Shown here piece after piece: positions 42,264-51,450 of a DNA stretch of 64,000 nt; the first letter of the stretch is position 1, and every line of letters begins with the position of its first letter. The notes below the pieces were generated by a model. The model ran no database searches. It was given only the letters and a program-made list of their open reading frames with translations, and was not told the origin of the DNA. Location: positions 837,099 through 901,098 of the forward strand of contig QJJF01000001.1 of NCBI GenBank assembly GCA_003202005.1. The letters are read 5' to 3'. The translations under genes and the position numbers were made by a program. The DNA is from Williamsia faeni (lineage in GTDB: Bacteria > Actinomycetota > Actinomycetes > Mycobacteriales > Mycobacteriaceae).

Positions 42264-43703
42264 ATGACTTTCGATTCGACGGCAGCAGGACCCTCCATCG
42301 GCCCCTCTGTGGCGGAGATCCTGCAATCGCATGCAAGTGGCACCGGCTCGCCCACCAAGACCGCCGCCCGCGTCGCCGACGCGATCGCGGCCCGGGGTGA
42401 TGACGGCACCTGGTTGTCGACCGTCCCGCGCGCTCAACTCCTCGCTGCTGCCGAAGAAATCGAACAGCGCCCGGGCGCCCGCACGCTTCCGCTCTACGGT
42501 GTGCCCTTCGGGGTGAAGGACAGCATCGACGTCGCCGGGGTCCCGACCACGCTCTCGTGCCCCGACTACGCGTACGTCGCCGATGCCACCGCACCCGCCG
42601 TGCAGCGACTGCTCGACGCCGGAGCCCTGTACGTCGGCAAGACCAATCTCGATCAGTTCGCCACCGGCCTCAACGGCACCCGCACTCCGTTTACGGTGCC
42701 GCGCAGCGTCTACGGCGGGAACATGATCTCCGGCGGTTCGAGTTCCGGATCTGCCCTCGCCGTCGCGCTGGGTCAGGTGCCGTTTGCCGTGGCCACCGAC
42801 ACCGCCGGTTCCGGGCGGGTGCCCGCGGCACTCAACGGCGTCGTCGGCTTCAAACCGTCACGCGGCCTGATCAGCACCGTCGGACTCGTCCCGGCCTGTA
42901 AATCGTTGGACTGCATCACCGTCATGGCCGGATCGATCGACGACACCGACCGGGTGCTCAACGTGGTGATCGGCCGCGACAACAACGATCCGTGGTCCCG
43001 CGACCGGGGTCAGCGGTACGACGGTGCCGCGATCCGCGTCGGTCTTCCCGCCACCGACGAACTCGAGTTCTTCGGTGACAGCGCGATGCAGGACGCCCAC
43101 CTGGCATTCCGTGATCGGATCACGCTGAGCGAGAACGTTGTTGCCGCACCACTGGCACCGTTCCTGGCCGCGGGTGCCCTGTTGTACGCCGGGCCCTGGG
43201 TCGCCGAGCGGTTGGTCGAGTTCGCGGACTTCCTCGCCACCAACCCTGACTCAATCCACCCGGTGGTTCGCGACATCTTGCGCAGCGGTGAAAAGTACAC
43301 CGCAGTAGATGCTTTCGCCGCACAGCAGAAGCTCCAGCAACTCAAGGCCGAGGTGGCGCGCCTCTGGGAGCACATGGACGTGATGATCGTGCCGACCATC
43401 GGGACCACGTTCACCGTCGACGAGGTCATTGCCCGCCCCATCGACTGCAACACCATCCTCGGGCACTACACACACTTCGGTAACCTGCTCGACCTCACCG
43501 GAGTGGCGGTACCCGTGGGCAACACCGCCGACGGACGGCCGCTGAGCGCGATGATCCTGGGCCCGGCACTGTCAGACGACACCGTCCTCGCCCTCGCCGC
43601 ACGATTCCTCGATGAACCCCGCGACACCGGCGCGCTGCCCACGGATGTGCAGCAAACCCTCTCCACAACAACCACATCCACACCCATCAGGGAGAATTCA
43701 TGA
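42264..43703 (+). CDS. Amidase-signature enzyme, allophanate-hydrolase-like
   Basis: A 479-residue amidase of the Ser-Ser-Lys class. Lys85 is in [11 protein letters not shown], the cis-Ser cluster is [11 protein letters not shown] at 156-163, and the nucleophile is probably Ser183 in [13 protein letters not shown]. The opening [21 protein letters not shown] resembles the amidase domain of AtzF/TrzF allophanate hydrolases, which turn allophanate into CO2 and ammonia. The separate C-terminal domain of full AtzF is absent. It overlaps the biuret-hydrolase-like gene by four bases, consistent with a biuret to allophanate to ammonia route. Confidence 0.8.
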   Translation: MTFDSTAAGPSIGPSVAEILQSHASGTGSPTKTAARVADAIAARGDDGTWLSTVPRAQLLAAAEEIEQRPGARTLPLYGVPFGVKDSIDVAGVPTTLSCPDYAYVADATAPAVQRLLDAGALYVGKTNLDQFATGLNGTRTPFTVPRSVYGGNMISGGSSSGSALAVALGQVPFAVATDTAGSGRVPAALNGVVGFKPSRGLISTVGLVPACKSLDCITVMAGSIDDTDRVLNVVIGRDNNDPWSRDRGQRYDGAAIRVGLPATDELEFFGDSAMQDAHLAFRDRITLSENVVAAPLAPFLAAGALLYAGPWVAERLVEFADFLATNPDSIHPVVRDILRSGEKYTAVDAFAAQQKLQQLKAEVARLWEHMDVMIVPTIGTTFTVDEVIARPIDCNTILGHYTHFGNLLDLTGVAVPVGNTADGRPLSAMILGPALSDDTVLALAARFLDEPRDTGALPTDVQQTLSTTTTSTPIRENS

Positions 43704-44413
43704 CCACATCCACCGTCGATGCAGCCGTCCCCGGCCCGTTCACCCTGATACCGGAGAAGACCGCGCTGATCGTCATCGACATGCAGCGCGACTTCATCCT
43801 GCCCGGCGGCTTCGGCGAGAGCCTGGGCAATGACGTGGACATGCTCCTCAAAGTGGTCCCGCCATTGGCCGACCTCATCGCCGCAGCGAGGTCGGCAGGC
43901 ATGCTGGTGATCCACACCCGCGAAGGACATGAACCGGATCTATCCGATTGTCCCCCTGCAAAACTCAACCGAGGTGCCCCATCCAGGCGGATCGGTGATC
44001 CGGGCAAGTTCGGGCGCATCTTGATCCGTGGCGAATACGGCCACGACATCATCGACGAACTCGCCCCGATCGAGGGTGAAGTGGTCATCGACAAACCCGG
44101 CAAGGGCGCCTTCTACGCCACCGACCTCCAGCAGATCCTCACCGATGCGGGCATCACCCAACTGCTGGTCACCGGTGTCACCACAGAGGTGTGCGTGCAC
44201 ACCACGACGCGAGAGGCGAATGATCGCGGATATGAGTGCCTGGTCGTATCCGATTGTGTTGGTTCATATTTCCCCGATTTCCAGCGGGTGGGACTGGAAA
44301 TGATCTGCGCACAAGGTGGAATCTTCGGCTGGGTAGCCGATTCCGCGGCGGTCATCCCCGCCATTGCCGCTCTACCTGTCAGTCCGGAACCCGCACCCGT
44401 CTCCCAACGCTGA
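43700..44413 (+). CDS. Isochorismatase-fold cysteine hydrolase, biuret-hydrolase-like
   Basis: A 237-residue cysteine hydrolase. The triad fits Asp in VIDMQRDF, Lys in [11 protein letters not shown], and Cys in [18 protein letters not shown]. The [13 protein letters not shown] phrase and this triad resemble BiuH/TrzE-type biuret amidohydrolases and ureidoacrylate hydrolases (RutB). The neighbouring allophanate-hydrolase-like gene favours biuret as substrate, but this is inference. Its ATG overlaps the amidase stop, and the permease follows after 16 bases. Confidence 0.8.
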   Translation: MTTSTVDAAVPGPFTLIPEKTALIVIDMQRDFILPGGFGESLGNDVDMLLKVVPPLADLIAAARSAGMLVIHTREGHEPDLSDCPPAKLNRGAPSRRIGDPGKFGRILIRGEYGHDIIDELAPIEGEVVIDKPGKGAFYATDLQQILTDAGITQLLVTGVTTEVCVHTTTREANDRGYECLVVSDCVGSYFPDFQRVGLEMICAQGGIFGWVADSAAVIPAIAALPVSPEPAPVSQR

Positions 44414-44429
44414 AGGAAAACCCAGTCCC

Positions 44430-46022
44430 ATGAGCACTGAAGTCAACGAAAAGCCCCCGGCCGCTGCCGCACCCGACGAACCCGTGACGATCCCCTGGTG
44501 GACACGAGGCGACACCAACGCCTTCTTCGGTCTCGGGTTCAACATTCTCGTCAACGTCCTGACCCTCACCGGACTCTTGATCTTCGTCGTCGGCGTCAAC
44601 AAAGGCGACGTCTTCGGAACCGTGTTGCCCGCCCTCGGGGTGGCCCTGATCCTGGGCAACCTCTACTACACCTGGTTGGCACGACGTCTGGGCCGCAAGG
44701 AGAACCGCACCGACGTCACCGCGTTGCCGTACGGTCCCAGCGTTCCGCACATGTTCATCGTCGTGTTCGTGGTGATGCTGCCGGTGTACCTGAGCACCGA
44801 CGATCCCATCAAAGCCTGGCAGGCCGGTCTGGCATGGGCATTCATGATCGGTGTGATCGTGATGATCGGCGCCTTTGTGGGCCCGTACATTCGCAAGATC
44901 ACTCCGCGTGCGGCGATGCTCGGAACCCTGGCCGGTATCTCCATCACCTTCATCTCGATGCGGCCCGCGGCCCAGATGTGGGAGGCCGCGTGGATCGGCC
45001 TGCCGGTGCTGGCGATCATCTTGATCGGCTTCTTCACCAATGTCCGTCTGCCCGGCAATGTTCCGGTCGGCCTGGCGGCGCTGCTCGTCGGTACCGCCAT
45101 CGGCTGGGCCGGCGGATTCATGGATGCACCGGCTGTCGGTGACGCTGTCGAGAACATCGCGCTGGGTGTTCCGGATCAGCGATTCGACATGCTGTTCGAC
45201 GGCCTGGCCGATCTCGCGCCGCTCCTCGGAACGGCAATCCCCTTGGGTATCTACAACTTCACCGAAGCGATGAGCAACGTGGAGAGCGCGTCCGCAGCCG
45301 GCGACAACTACAACCTGCGCAGCGTCCTGCTCGCCGACGGTGCCGGCGCTTGTATCGGTGCCGGATTCGGTTCGCCCTTCCCGCCGGCGGTCTACATCGG
45401 TCATCCGGGCTGGAAGGATGCCGGTGGTCGGGCCAGCTACTCACTGGCCAGCGGGCTGGCGATCGGTGTGCTCTGTTTCCTCGGATTGTTCGGGGTTCTC
45501 GAAGCGCTGCTACCGGTTCCGGCGATCGTTCCGATTCTGCTGTACATCGGATTGCTGATCGGCGCGCAGGCCTTCCAGGCCGTCCCCCGGATCCACGCCA
45601 TCGCGGTGGTCGCTGCGATCCTGCCCAACCTCGCGCAGTGGGCCACCGGACTCATCGACAACGCCCTGGCTGCAGCCGGTACCACTGCCGACGAGGTCGG
45701 CATGAGTGCCTTGAACGAGTCCGGTGTGGTCTACGAAGGTCTCAAGGTCTTCGGCGAGGGTGCGGTTCTGGTGGGTCTGGTGCTCGGCACCATGGTCAAC
45801 TTCATCCTCGACAAAAAGTTCGTGTACGCCGCGATCGCCGCGGCGGTCGGCTCCGTACTGTCCTTCATCGGCCTCATCCACGCCCCCGAGATCGAGTGGG
45901 CTGCCGCACCGGAGGTCGCGCTGGGCTATCTGTTCTTCGGAATCGTCTGCCTTGCGTACTCATTCCTTCCCGGAGCCAAGGAGGCGGTTGTCCACGATGA
46001 GTCGGATGTGATGGCGGAGTAG
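44430..46022 (+). CDS. NCS2-like nucleobase/purine-type permease
   Basis: A 530-residue membrane protein with about 12-14 helices. The segments NAFFGLGFNILVNVLTLTGLL, TDVTALPYGPSVPHMF, TPRAAMLGTLAGIS and IPLGIYNFTEAMSNVESASAAGDNYN are typical of the xanthine/uracil-AzgA-like superfamily. Its substrate is unknown. As third member of the amidase-hydrolase operon it probably imports the cluster's nitrogen source, perhaps biuret or a related ureide or pyrimidine product. The ATG at 44430 follows GAAGGAAA. A hairpin at 46057-46092 ends the operon. Confidence 0.82.
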   Translation: MSTEVNEKPPAAAAPDEPVTIPWWTRGDTNAFFGLGFNILVNVLTLTGLLIFVVGVNKGDVFGTVLPALGVALILGNLYYTWLARRLGRKENRTDVTALPYGPSVPHMFIVVFVVMLPVYLSTDDPIKAWQAGLAWAFMIGVIVMIGAFVGPYIRKITPRAAMLGTLAGISITFISMRPAAQMWEAAWIGLPVLAIILIGFFTNVRLPGNVPVGLAALLVGTAIGWAGGFMDAPAVGDAVENIALGVPDQRFDMLFDGLADLAPLLGTAIPLGIYNFTEAMSNVESASAAGDNYNLRSVLLADGAGACIGAGFGSPFPPAVYIGHPGWKDAGGRASYSLASGLAIGVLCFLGLFGVLEALLPVPAIVPILLYIGLLIGAQAFQAVPRIHAIAVVAAILPNLAQWATGLIDNALAAAGTTADEVGMSALNESGVVYEGLKVFGEGAVLVGLVLGTMVNFILDKKFVYAAIAAAVGSVLSFIGLIHAPEIEWAAAPEVALGYLFFGIVCLAYSFLPGAKEAVVHDESDVMAE

Positions 46023-46056
46023 GTACACCCTCCCGAGATCCCACTCCTCGAAATCA

Positions 46057-46092
46057 CAACAGTGCCCCGGCCTCACCGTCGGGGCACTGTTG
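46057..46092 (+). terminator. Hairpin terminator after the permease
   Basis: CAACAGTGCCCCG (46057-46069) pairs perfectly with CGGGGCACTGTTG (46080-46092), with a 10-base loop, 35 bases after the stop codon. It closes the gntR-permease cluster. Confidence 0.78.
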
Positions 46093-46226
46093 TCGGCGGG
46101 TCTGGGCAGGTCAGCGCCGATATTCATGGGGCCACAACGACAGGTGAGCAGCCCGCCGCCTGTTTACCAAAGCTATGTAGTAACCTTTCCGTGTCCTCGC
46201 TGATACCAAAACGTTGCCTTACTGAA

Positions 46227-46985
46227 ATGGACAAATTAGTGGCTCAACACCGTCTGAATGACCCCGCGATCCTGCCCGCGACCAGAGTGCTGATCAACCC
46301 CGCACCGCGCACCGGCCGCGGCGGCCAGCACCGTGTCGCCACCAGTGGCGTCATTCCAACGGTCGCGACAACAGGCGCGTTCGTGGCTGCGGCCGGCGTC
46401 ATCAGCCTGACGGTCGGTGGAGCTGCGACCCAGGCCTCCGCCGATACGCCGCCCGCGCCGATCAGTGCCCCCGGCATCCCGTCGCTGCCTCCACTCGCCC
46501 TACCCGCACTGCCGACCCTGCCCTCGGATCTGGCACTGCCTGCGCCGCTCGACGAGCTCGCGCGTGATCTTCTTCCGGCGAACCCGATCGCACCAACCAA
46601 AACTTCAGCTCCGACCACTGGCACCGTGACCTCCGGCTACGGCGCCCGGTGGGGCACCACCCACTACGGCCTCGACATTGCCAACGACATCGGCACCCCG
46701 GTTTACGCGGTGACCGATGGGACCGTCCTCGAGTCCGGACCCGCGAGCGGTTTCGGACAGTGGATTCGAGTCCAGCAAGACGACGGCACCATCGGCGTCT
46801 TCGGCCACGTCGACGAGAGCTACGTGAGCGCCGGTCAGCAAGTCCGGGCCGGCGAGCAGATCGGAACGGTCGGTAACGAAGGCGAATCCACCGGCCCGCA
46901 CCTGCACTACGAGGTCTGGGACACAGACGGCTCCAAGATCGACCCCGAGGTGTGGCTGAACAATCGGGGCGTTAGCGTCGAGTGA
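46227..46985 (+). CDS. M23-family peptidoglycan endopeptidase
   Basis: A 252-residue protein. A basic N-terminus of about 45 residues precedes a hydrophobic export segment (TVATTGAFVAAAGVISLTVGG), then a Pro/Ala/Leu-rich linker. The C-terminal LysM-free M23 domain has the zinc ligands in TTHYGLDIAND (H and D) and GPHLHYEVW (HxH). It should cleave peptide cross-links in the cell wall. The ATG at 46227 (MDKLVAQHRLN) is my choice, since upstream sequence lacks coding character. The long cytoplasmic leader before the membrane segment is unusual but known in related actinobacterial proteins. Confidence 0.85.
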   Translation: MDKLVAQHRLNDPAILPATRVLINPAPRTGRGGQHRVATSGVIPTVATTGAFVAAAGVISLTVGGAATQASADTPPAPISAPGIPSLPPLALPALPTLPSDLALPAPLDELARDLLPANPIAPTKTSAPTTGTVTSGYGARWGTTHYGLDIANDIGTPVYAVTDGTVLESGPASGFGQWIRVQQDDGTIGVFGHVDESYVSAGQQVRAGEQIGTVGNEGESTGPHLHYEVWDTDGSKIDPEVWLNNRGVSVE

Positions 46986-47007
46986 TCTGACGGTCCGTTT
47001 TCGAAGA

Positions 47008-47075
47008 ATCCGCTCCATGTACTCGCATTCGCGCCGGTTGTGCAACCGGCGCGGACGCAGGTAGATGGAGCGGAT
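47008..47075. terminator. Nested hairpin between the M23 peptidase and universal stress genes
   Basis: Outer arms ATCCGCTCCAT (47008-47018) and ATGGAGCGGAT (47065-47075) enclose an inner perfect hairpin, CGCGCCGGTTG (47030-47040) with CAACCGGCGCG (47043-47053). It starts 23 bases after the peptidase stop. A terminator is the simplest reading, but a stem within a stem is more than one needs. Confidence 0.55.
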
Positions 47076-47170
47076 CTCGTTGATACCCCGCACCCCCGGC
47101 TAGAGTTCGAATCAAACCGGACACCCGGACGGGACGGGTTCGGCAGTGATGCGAGAGACGAGGACGTGAG

Positions 47171-48067
47171 ATGAAAGCCGAGGCAAGCAGCGCGCCGGTA
47201 GTTGTCGGGATCGACGGTTCGGAGGGCGCCCTCGGCGCTGCTCTATGGGCCGCGGACTTCGCCGCCCGCAGTGGATCCCCGCTGCAGTTGCTCCACGCCA
47301 TCCCCCGACTCGAGTGGTACTTCGCCAACGCGATGGTGTTCAGCCCCGAGTCGCTGGCCGAAGAACTCGCCGCCGACGGCAACAAGAAGCTCGATGCCGC
47401 CGAGAGTGCCATCCGCGACCACCATCCCGCCATGAAAATCGACCGCCGGATCGTCAACGATTCGGTGCCCACGGTTTTTGCCGAGAGTTCCGAAACCGCG
47501 CGCCTGATCGTCGTCGGCTCGCATTGGCACAGCGCCGCCAGTGATCTCATCCTCGGCGGCCACGTCATCCGGATCGTCAACAATGCAAAGTGCCCGGTGC
47601 TGGTCTGGCGCGAATCCGCGGCAACCCGCACCGGCAAACCGTTGCCGGTGGTTGTCGGCATCGATGAGTCGGAGAACTCCATCCGGGCCATGCGCGCGGC
47701 GTTCTATGTCGCCACCGCGCTGGGCGCACCGGTGACGGTGGCCCATATGTGGGAAACCGGTCCCGCGATCGGACTCGGCTACGGCGAGGGCCCGGTCGAC
47801 TGGAACCTGATGCACCTGTTGAAGTCGAATCAGGAAGCGAAGATGGACGAACTCCTCGAACCGCTACGCAAAGAGTTCCCCGGCGCGCACGTCCACAAGG
47901 TCTACACCGACAGCGGGCCGGCCAAGGGACTCAAGGAGATGTCGCGGGAAGCGCAGCTCGTGGTCGCCGGGAGCCGGGGCCACGGCAAGCTGACCGGCGC
48001 TGTCCTCGGATCTGTCAGCCAGAGCCTCATCCACCACGCCGAGTGCCCGGTCCTGGTCGTTCGCTGA
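47171..48067 (+). CDS. Universal stress protein with two tandem Usp domains
   Basis: A 298-residue tandem Usp protein. Domain 1 (about 9-148) has VVVGIDGSEGA, VVGSHWHSAASDLILGGHVIRIVNNAKCPVLV. Domain 2 (about 158-298) has VVVGIDESENS and VAGSRGHGKLTGAVLGSVSQSLIHHAECPVLVV. The G-x2-G-x9-G(S/T) nucleotide-binding pattern is complete in the second domain and degenerate in the first. Mycobacterial relatives are often induced under hypoxia, but I saw no DosR box upstream. An acyl-CoA dehydrogenase starts 37 bases downstream. Confidence 0.9.
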   Translation: MKAEASSAPVVVGIDGSEGALGAALWAADFAARSGSPLQLLHAIPRLEWYFANAMVFSPESLAEELAADGNKKLDAAESAIRDHHPAMKIDRRIVNDSVPTVFAESSETARLIVVGSHWHSAASDLILGGHVIRIVNNAKCPVLVWRESAATRTGKPLPVVVGIDESENSIRAMRAAFYVATALGAPVTVAHMWETGPAIGLGYGEGPVDWNLMHLLKSNQEAKMDELLEPLRKEFPGAHVHKVYTDSGPAKGLKEMSREAQLVVAGSRGHGKLTGAVLGSVSQSLIHHAECPVLVVR

Positions 48068-48104
48068 CCTCGCCAATTGCCTTGAGCCCGCAGAAGGTAC
48101 ATCG

Positions 48105-49253
48105 ATGATCAACCACACACCGTCCTGGTATGACGACGAAGTCCAGGCCGTCTCCGATCTCGCCCGCGCATTTTTCGAACGCGAGGTCATGGCCCATGCG
48201 GAACGTTGGGACAGCCAGCGGCACGTCGACCGTGACGTGTGGCGCAAGGCCGGGGAGCTCGGCCTGCTGCTCTGCTCGATCCCGGAGGAATATGGCGGCG
48301 GTGGCGGCACTTTCGCGCATGATTTCGCTGTCCTCGAAGCCCAGGGTTACGCCGGGGACTTCGCGATGGGGTTGAGCATCCACAGTGGGATCGTCGCCCA
48401 CTACATCAACGAGTACGGCAACGAAGAACAGAAACGCGCATGGCTTCCGGAGATGGCACGGGGCGAGCTGCTCGGCGCACTCGGGATGACCGAACCCGGC
48501 ACCGGATCGGACCTCAAGGCGATCACCACCTCGGCCATCCGCGACGGCGACAGCTACGTGATCAACGGATCGAAGACGTTCATCACCAACGGTTCCACGG
48601 CCGACGTGATCGTCCTGGCCGTCAAGACCGACCCCAAAGCCGGCGCCAAGGGCGTGTCGCTGGTCCTCGTCGACACCCGGGACTGCGACGGATTCGCTGT
48701 CGGACGAGTGCTGGACAAGGTCGGCCAGCACGGCGCCGACACGTCAGAGCTCTCCTTCACCGATGTGCGGGTTCCGGTGGCAAACCTCCTGGGCGACAAG
48801 GAAGGTCAGGGCTTCGCGCAGCTCATGACCCAGCTCGGCCAGGAACGACTCATCATCGCCGCCCAGTCGGCGGGTGCGATGAAACGGGCCCTCGAAGAGA
48901 CCGTCCGCTACACCAAAGAGCGACAGGCCTTCGGGCACAGCATCTTCGAGTTCCAGAACACCGCCTTCGAACTCGCCGAATGTCAGACGATCGCGCTCAC
49001 CAGCCAGGTCTTCTTCGATCACTGCGTCGAACAGCATCTGCGCGGCGAACTCGATCCGACCACCGCGGCCATGGCCAAGTACTGGATCACAGATCGGCAC
49101 TGTGAGGTTGTCGACCGGTGCGTGCAACTGCACGGCGGCTACGGCTACATGCGCGAATACCTCATCGGGCGGATGTACGAGGACGCCCGGGTGCAGCGGA
49201 TCTACGGCGGCACCAACGAGATCATGAAGACGATCATCGCGCGAGCGCTCTGA
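48105..49253 (+). CDS. Acyl-CoA dehydrogenase
   Basis: A 382-residue flavoenzyme of standard length. It has [36 protein letters not shown] and the C-terminal [41 protein letters not shown]. In the last, the Glu in GGTNEI or the usual catalytic Glu upstream acts in alpha-beta dehydrogenation, as in short/medium-chain and acyl-CoA dehydrogenases of branched-chain or long-chain catabolism. The chain length cannot be told. It is co-directional with and close to the Usp gene. Confidence 0.92.
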   Translation: MINHTPSWYDDEVQAVSDLARAFFEREVMAHAERWDSQRHVDRDVWRKAGELGLLLCSIPEEYGGGGGTFAHDFAVLEAQGYAGDFAMGLSIHSGIVAHYINEYGNEEQKRAWLPEMARGELLGALGMTEPGTGSDLKAITTSAIRDGDSYVINGSKTFITNGSTADVIVLAVKTDPKAGAKGVSLVLVDTRDCDGFAVGRVLDKVGQHGADTSELSFTDVRVPVANLLGDKEGQGFAQLMTQLGQERLIIAAQSAGAMKRALEETVRYTKERQAFGHSIFEFQNTAFELAECQTIALTSQVFFDHCVEQHLRGELDPTTAAMAKYWITDRHCEVVDRCVQLHGGYGYMREYLIGRMYEDARVQRIYGGTNEIMKTIIARAL

Positions 49254-49287
49254 ACCATGTTCCCCGCACCTGCAGCAGCTTCGAACG

Positions 49288-49530
49288 CTATTGAGCGTTG
49301 GGACTCTGCCGCGCTGCGACGACCACGCGGATCGCGTCGATGTCCCGGTCACGGGGATCGAATGACTGGGTGTCCAGCACCGCCCCGAGCCGACGGAAGT
49401 ACTCGTGCTCGGTGATACCGAACTCCAGAAGGATGTCCTCGGCTGATCCACCGCCGAAGGGGTACCAGCGGCGTGCGAAGCCCAGGATGTCCGCGGGCTG
49501 GTCATCGAGGTTGTCGTGCGCTTTGGCCAT
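49288..49530 (-). CDS. DUF3263 domain protein
   Basis: An 80-residue protein with the actinobacterial DUF3263 core: ILGFARRWYPFGGGSAEDILLEFGITEHEYFRRLG. The order of helices resembles a small DNA-binding or sigma-region-4-like module, but function is unknown. The ATG at 49530 (MAKAHDN) is preferred; the frame extends upstream to 49596. It ends 34 bases from the convergent acyl-CoA dehydrogenase stop. Confidence 0.8.
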   Translation of the reverse strand: MAKAHDNLDDQPADILGFARRWYPFGGGSAEDILLEFGITEHEYFRRLGAVLDTQSFDPRDRDIDAIRVVVAARQSPNAQ

Positions 49531-49669
49531 GTGTCCAATTATCACCGGACACGCGCCGGTTCGCTCATCAAGGATGCTATTCCCGCGAATTACCACCCGC
49601 TATGTGAACACCAGATGAATACCGCCCGGACAACAGTGGATGGAGATGCGTAGTTGGCCGCGAGTCCGC

Positions 49670-49725
49670 GCTACCCGACTTCATGAGACGCCGGTTCGTC
49701 TGAATCGGGTAGCACGCTACGCGTG
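49670..49725 (+). ncRNA. Two consecutive hairpins in the leader of the membrane protein-decarboxylase pair
   Basis: Hairpin 1: GCTACCCGA (49670-49678) pairs with TCGGGTAGC (49705-49713), extended internally by TTC/GAA and AGAC/GTCT. Hairpin 2: CACGC-TAC-GCGTG (49713-49725). They end 33 bases before the ATG at 49758. They could be a structured 5' leader or attenuator, or simply a terminator-like element in a 227-base intergenic region. No known riboswitch class is recognised. Confidence 0.35.
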
Positions 49726-49757
49726 TGCGTGAATCGGCCCGACGACATCGTTTACCC

Positions 49758-50282
49758 ATGGACTCCACGCGTTCGGCCCGGGCCAAGGCCGTCGAATGGA
49801 TCCGTCGGTACCTTCCCTGCGAATTATCCGGAACCGTCGGTGAAATCGGCGGGGCCGTATTCGCATACTGGATCACCGGATCGCTCGCGGCCGCCGCGGT
49901 GGCGGGAACCGTCGGGGCGACGGTCGGGTACTACGCTGCCGCTTACGGCAGCGCGGTGGGCTGCTTCTACCGGGCCGACCTCTCGCGGACCGGCCTCGCC
50001 CGCTCACTCATCGCGACTGCGCTGGCACTGCGGAGCCTGTTCATCGAGTTCGGTCCGGCCGAGGCCATCGACAGCCTCGTGGTGCGCCCGCTGACCTTCT
50101 ACTTCGGTCCGATCTTACTGGGTGGCACAGTACTCGGATGGATCGTGGCAAAGATCCTGTCCGACTGCATCTTCTATCTGTTCACGATCGTCAGCTACGA
50201 ACGGTTCAGCGGTCTGCTGGCCCACAGACAACCCAAAGAGGTGCTTTCCGATGGATCACACCATCCGGCAACAGTTACGTGA
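49758..50282 (+). CDS. Small multi-pass membrane protein of unknown function
   Basis: A 174-residue protein with four hydrophobic segments, roughly 30-55, 57-75, 110-130 and 132-155. Conserved-looking features are GEIGGAVFAYWITGSL, the Gly-rich GTVGATVGYYAAAYGSAVG and an aromatic end IFYLFTIVSYERF. I do not recognise the family. Its last 32 bases overlap the decarboxylase gene, so the two are translationally coupled and probably act together, perhaps the membrane protein exporting or sensing the enzyme's product. The ATG at 49758 is preferred over GTG at 49725, which would overlap hairpin 2. Confidence 0.7.
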   Translation: MDSTRSARAKAVEWIRRYLPCELSGTVGEIGGAVFAYWITGSLAAAAVAGTVGATVGYYAAAYGSAVGCFYRADLSRTGLARSLIATALALRSLFIEFGPAEAIDSLVVRPLTFYFGPILLGGTVLGWIVAKILSDCIFYLFTIVSYERFSGLLAHRQPKEVLSDGSHHPATVT

Positions 50283-51450
50283 CGAACTCAGATCACTTTC
50301 CCGAGAACAGGATTGGCCCGGCTTGTTGGCAGAGTACGGAACACCCCTGCTCATCCTCGACCCTCGACAGGTCGCCGCTCAGTACAGGCTACTGCGCACC
50401 CAACTGCCGGACGTCGAGATCCATTACGCCGTGAAATCGATGCCCCATCCGGCCGTCCTGGCGACTGTCGCCGCGCTGTCCGGACGGTTCGACGTGGCCA
50501 GTCGCGGCGAGGTCGATCTGGTTAGGGCAATGGGTATTTCGATGGATCGCTGCATCTATACCCATCCCATCAAGAAGCCTGACGACATCGATCACGCGTA
50601 CCGCTCGGGGGTCCGAACCTTTGTGGTCGACAACCCTACCGAAGTCCGGAAGTTCATCGGCCGACGGTCCGACATAGCCATTCTCGCCCGCGTCGCGATA
50701 CCCAATCAGACTGCAAAATCAGATCTTTCGGTCAAGTTTGGCGTCGCGATCACAGAAGCCGAACAGCTGGTCAAAGACATTCTCACCACCGGCGTGCACT
50801 TCGCCGGCTTCAGCTTCCATGTCGGCAGTCAGGGAACATCTGTAGAACCGTTCCGGCGAGCAATGACAACAGCCTTGGCTCTGGTCGAGCAGGTCGAGGC
50901 CGCAGTCGGCACCGAGGTCGGCATACTCGACATCGGGGGCGGATTCCCGGTGACCTACCGCGAACCGATGCCCACCATCGCCGAGATCGGTGACGTCGTG
51001 CGTCCATTCCTCGCGGCGCATCAGGGTTCATTTACCGTGCTGGCCGAACCTGGACGATTCATATCTGCCAGTTGCGCAACCCTTCTCACGTCGGTTGTCG
51101 GCACCGCGGTTCGCCGCGGCGCCACGTGGCACTATCTCGACGACGGACTCTACGGCAGCTACTCGAATGTGCTGACGGAGAATGTGCATCCGCCGATCTT
51201 GGCCCTTCGTGAGATCACCGGCGTCGCCACAACGTTCGATCCCGTGACCCTGGCCGGACCTACGTGCGACAGTGTCGACGTGATCGCCCGGGACTATTCG
51301 ATGCCCACCCTGGGAGTGGGCGATGTGGTCGTGAGTCCGATGATGGGCGCGTATACGACCGTCACCGCCAGCGGATTCAACGGAATCACCCCGACACCTG
51401 TGGTGATCAGTCCACCAGTCGCAATGCCACCGGGGCTCGCCGCACCCTGA
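50251..51450 (+). CDS. PLP-dependent decarboxylase, ornithine/diaminopimelate decarboxylase family (fold type III)
   Basis: A 399-residue enzyme. PLP Lys62 sits in IHYAVKSMPHP; the glycine-rich phosphate loop is LDIGGGFP; HVGS stacks on the cofactor; and the substrate-side motif is GPTCDSVDVI, where the Cys-Asp-Ser/Gly form resembles ornithine or lysine decarboxylases more than diaminopimelate decarboxylase (Cys-Glu-Ser). It probably makes a polyamine or related amine. The ATG at 50251 has AAAGAGG about 10 bases upstream, inside the membrane-protein gene. The 3' end overlaps the convergent NAD-kinase-like gene by 44 bases. Confidence 0.88.
   Translation: MDHTIRQQLRDELRSLSREQDWPGLLAEYGTPLLILDPRQVAAQYRLLRTQLPDVEIHYAVKSMPHPAVLATVAALSGRFDVASRGEVDLVRAMGISMDRCIYTHPIKKPDDIDHAYRSGVRTFVVDNPTEVRKFIGRRSDIAILARVAIPNQTAKSDLSVKFGVAITEAEQLVKDILTTGVHFAGFSFHVGSQGTSVEPFRRAMTTALALVEQVEAAVGTEVGILDIGGGFPVTYREPMPTIAEIGDVVRPFLAAHQGSFTVLAEPGRFISASCATLLTSVVGTAVRRGATWHYLDDGLYGSYSNVLTENVHPPILALREITGVATTFDPVTLAGPTCDSVDVIARDYSMPTLGVGDVVVSPMMGAYTTVTASGFNGITPTPVVISPPVAMPPGLAAP

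Noticed and set aside
46023-46226. c-di-AMP (ydaO) riboswitch before the M23 peptidase
   Set aside because: Such riboswitches often precede actinobacterial wall hydrolases, but the conserved GGGACCGC-like and GCTGGGGAAC-like blocks are not there; apart from the permease terminator, nothing recognised lies in this gap.
47101-47120. A tRNA T-loop-like GTTCGAATC
   Set aside because: The flanking five-base stems do not pair and no acceptor or anticodon arm can be drawn.
46986-47170. DosR-type box upstream of the universal stress gene
   Set aside because: The GGACGGGACGGG run lacks the inverted GGGACT/AGTCCC symmetry of DosR sites.
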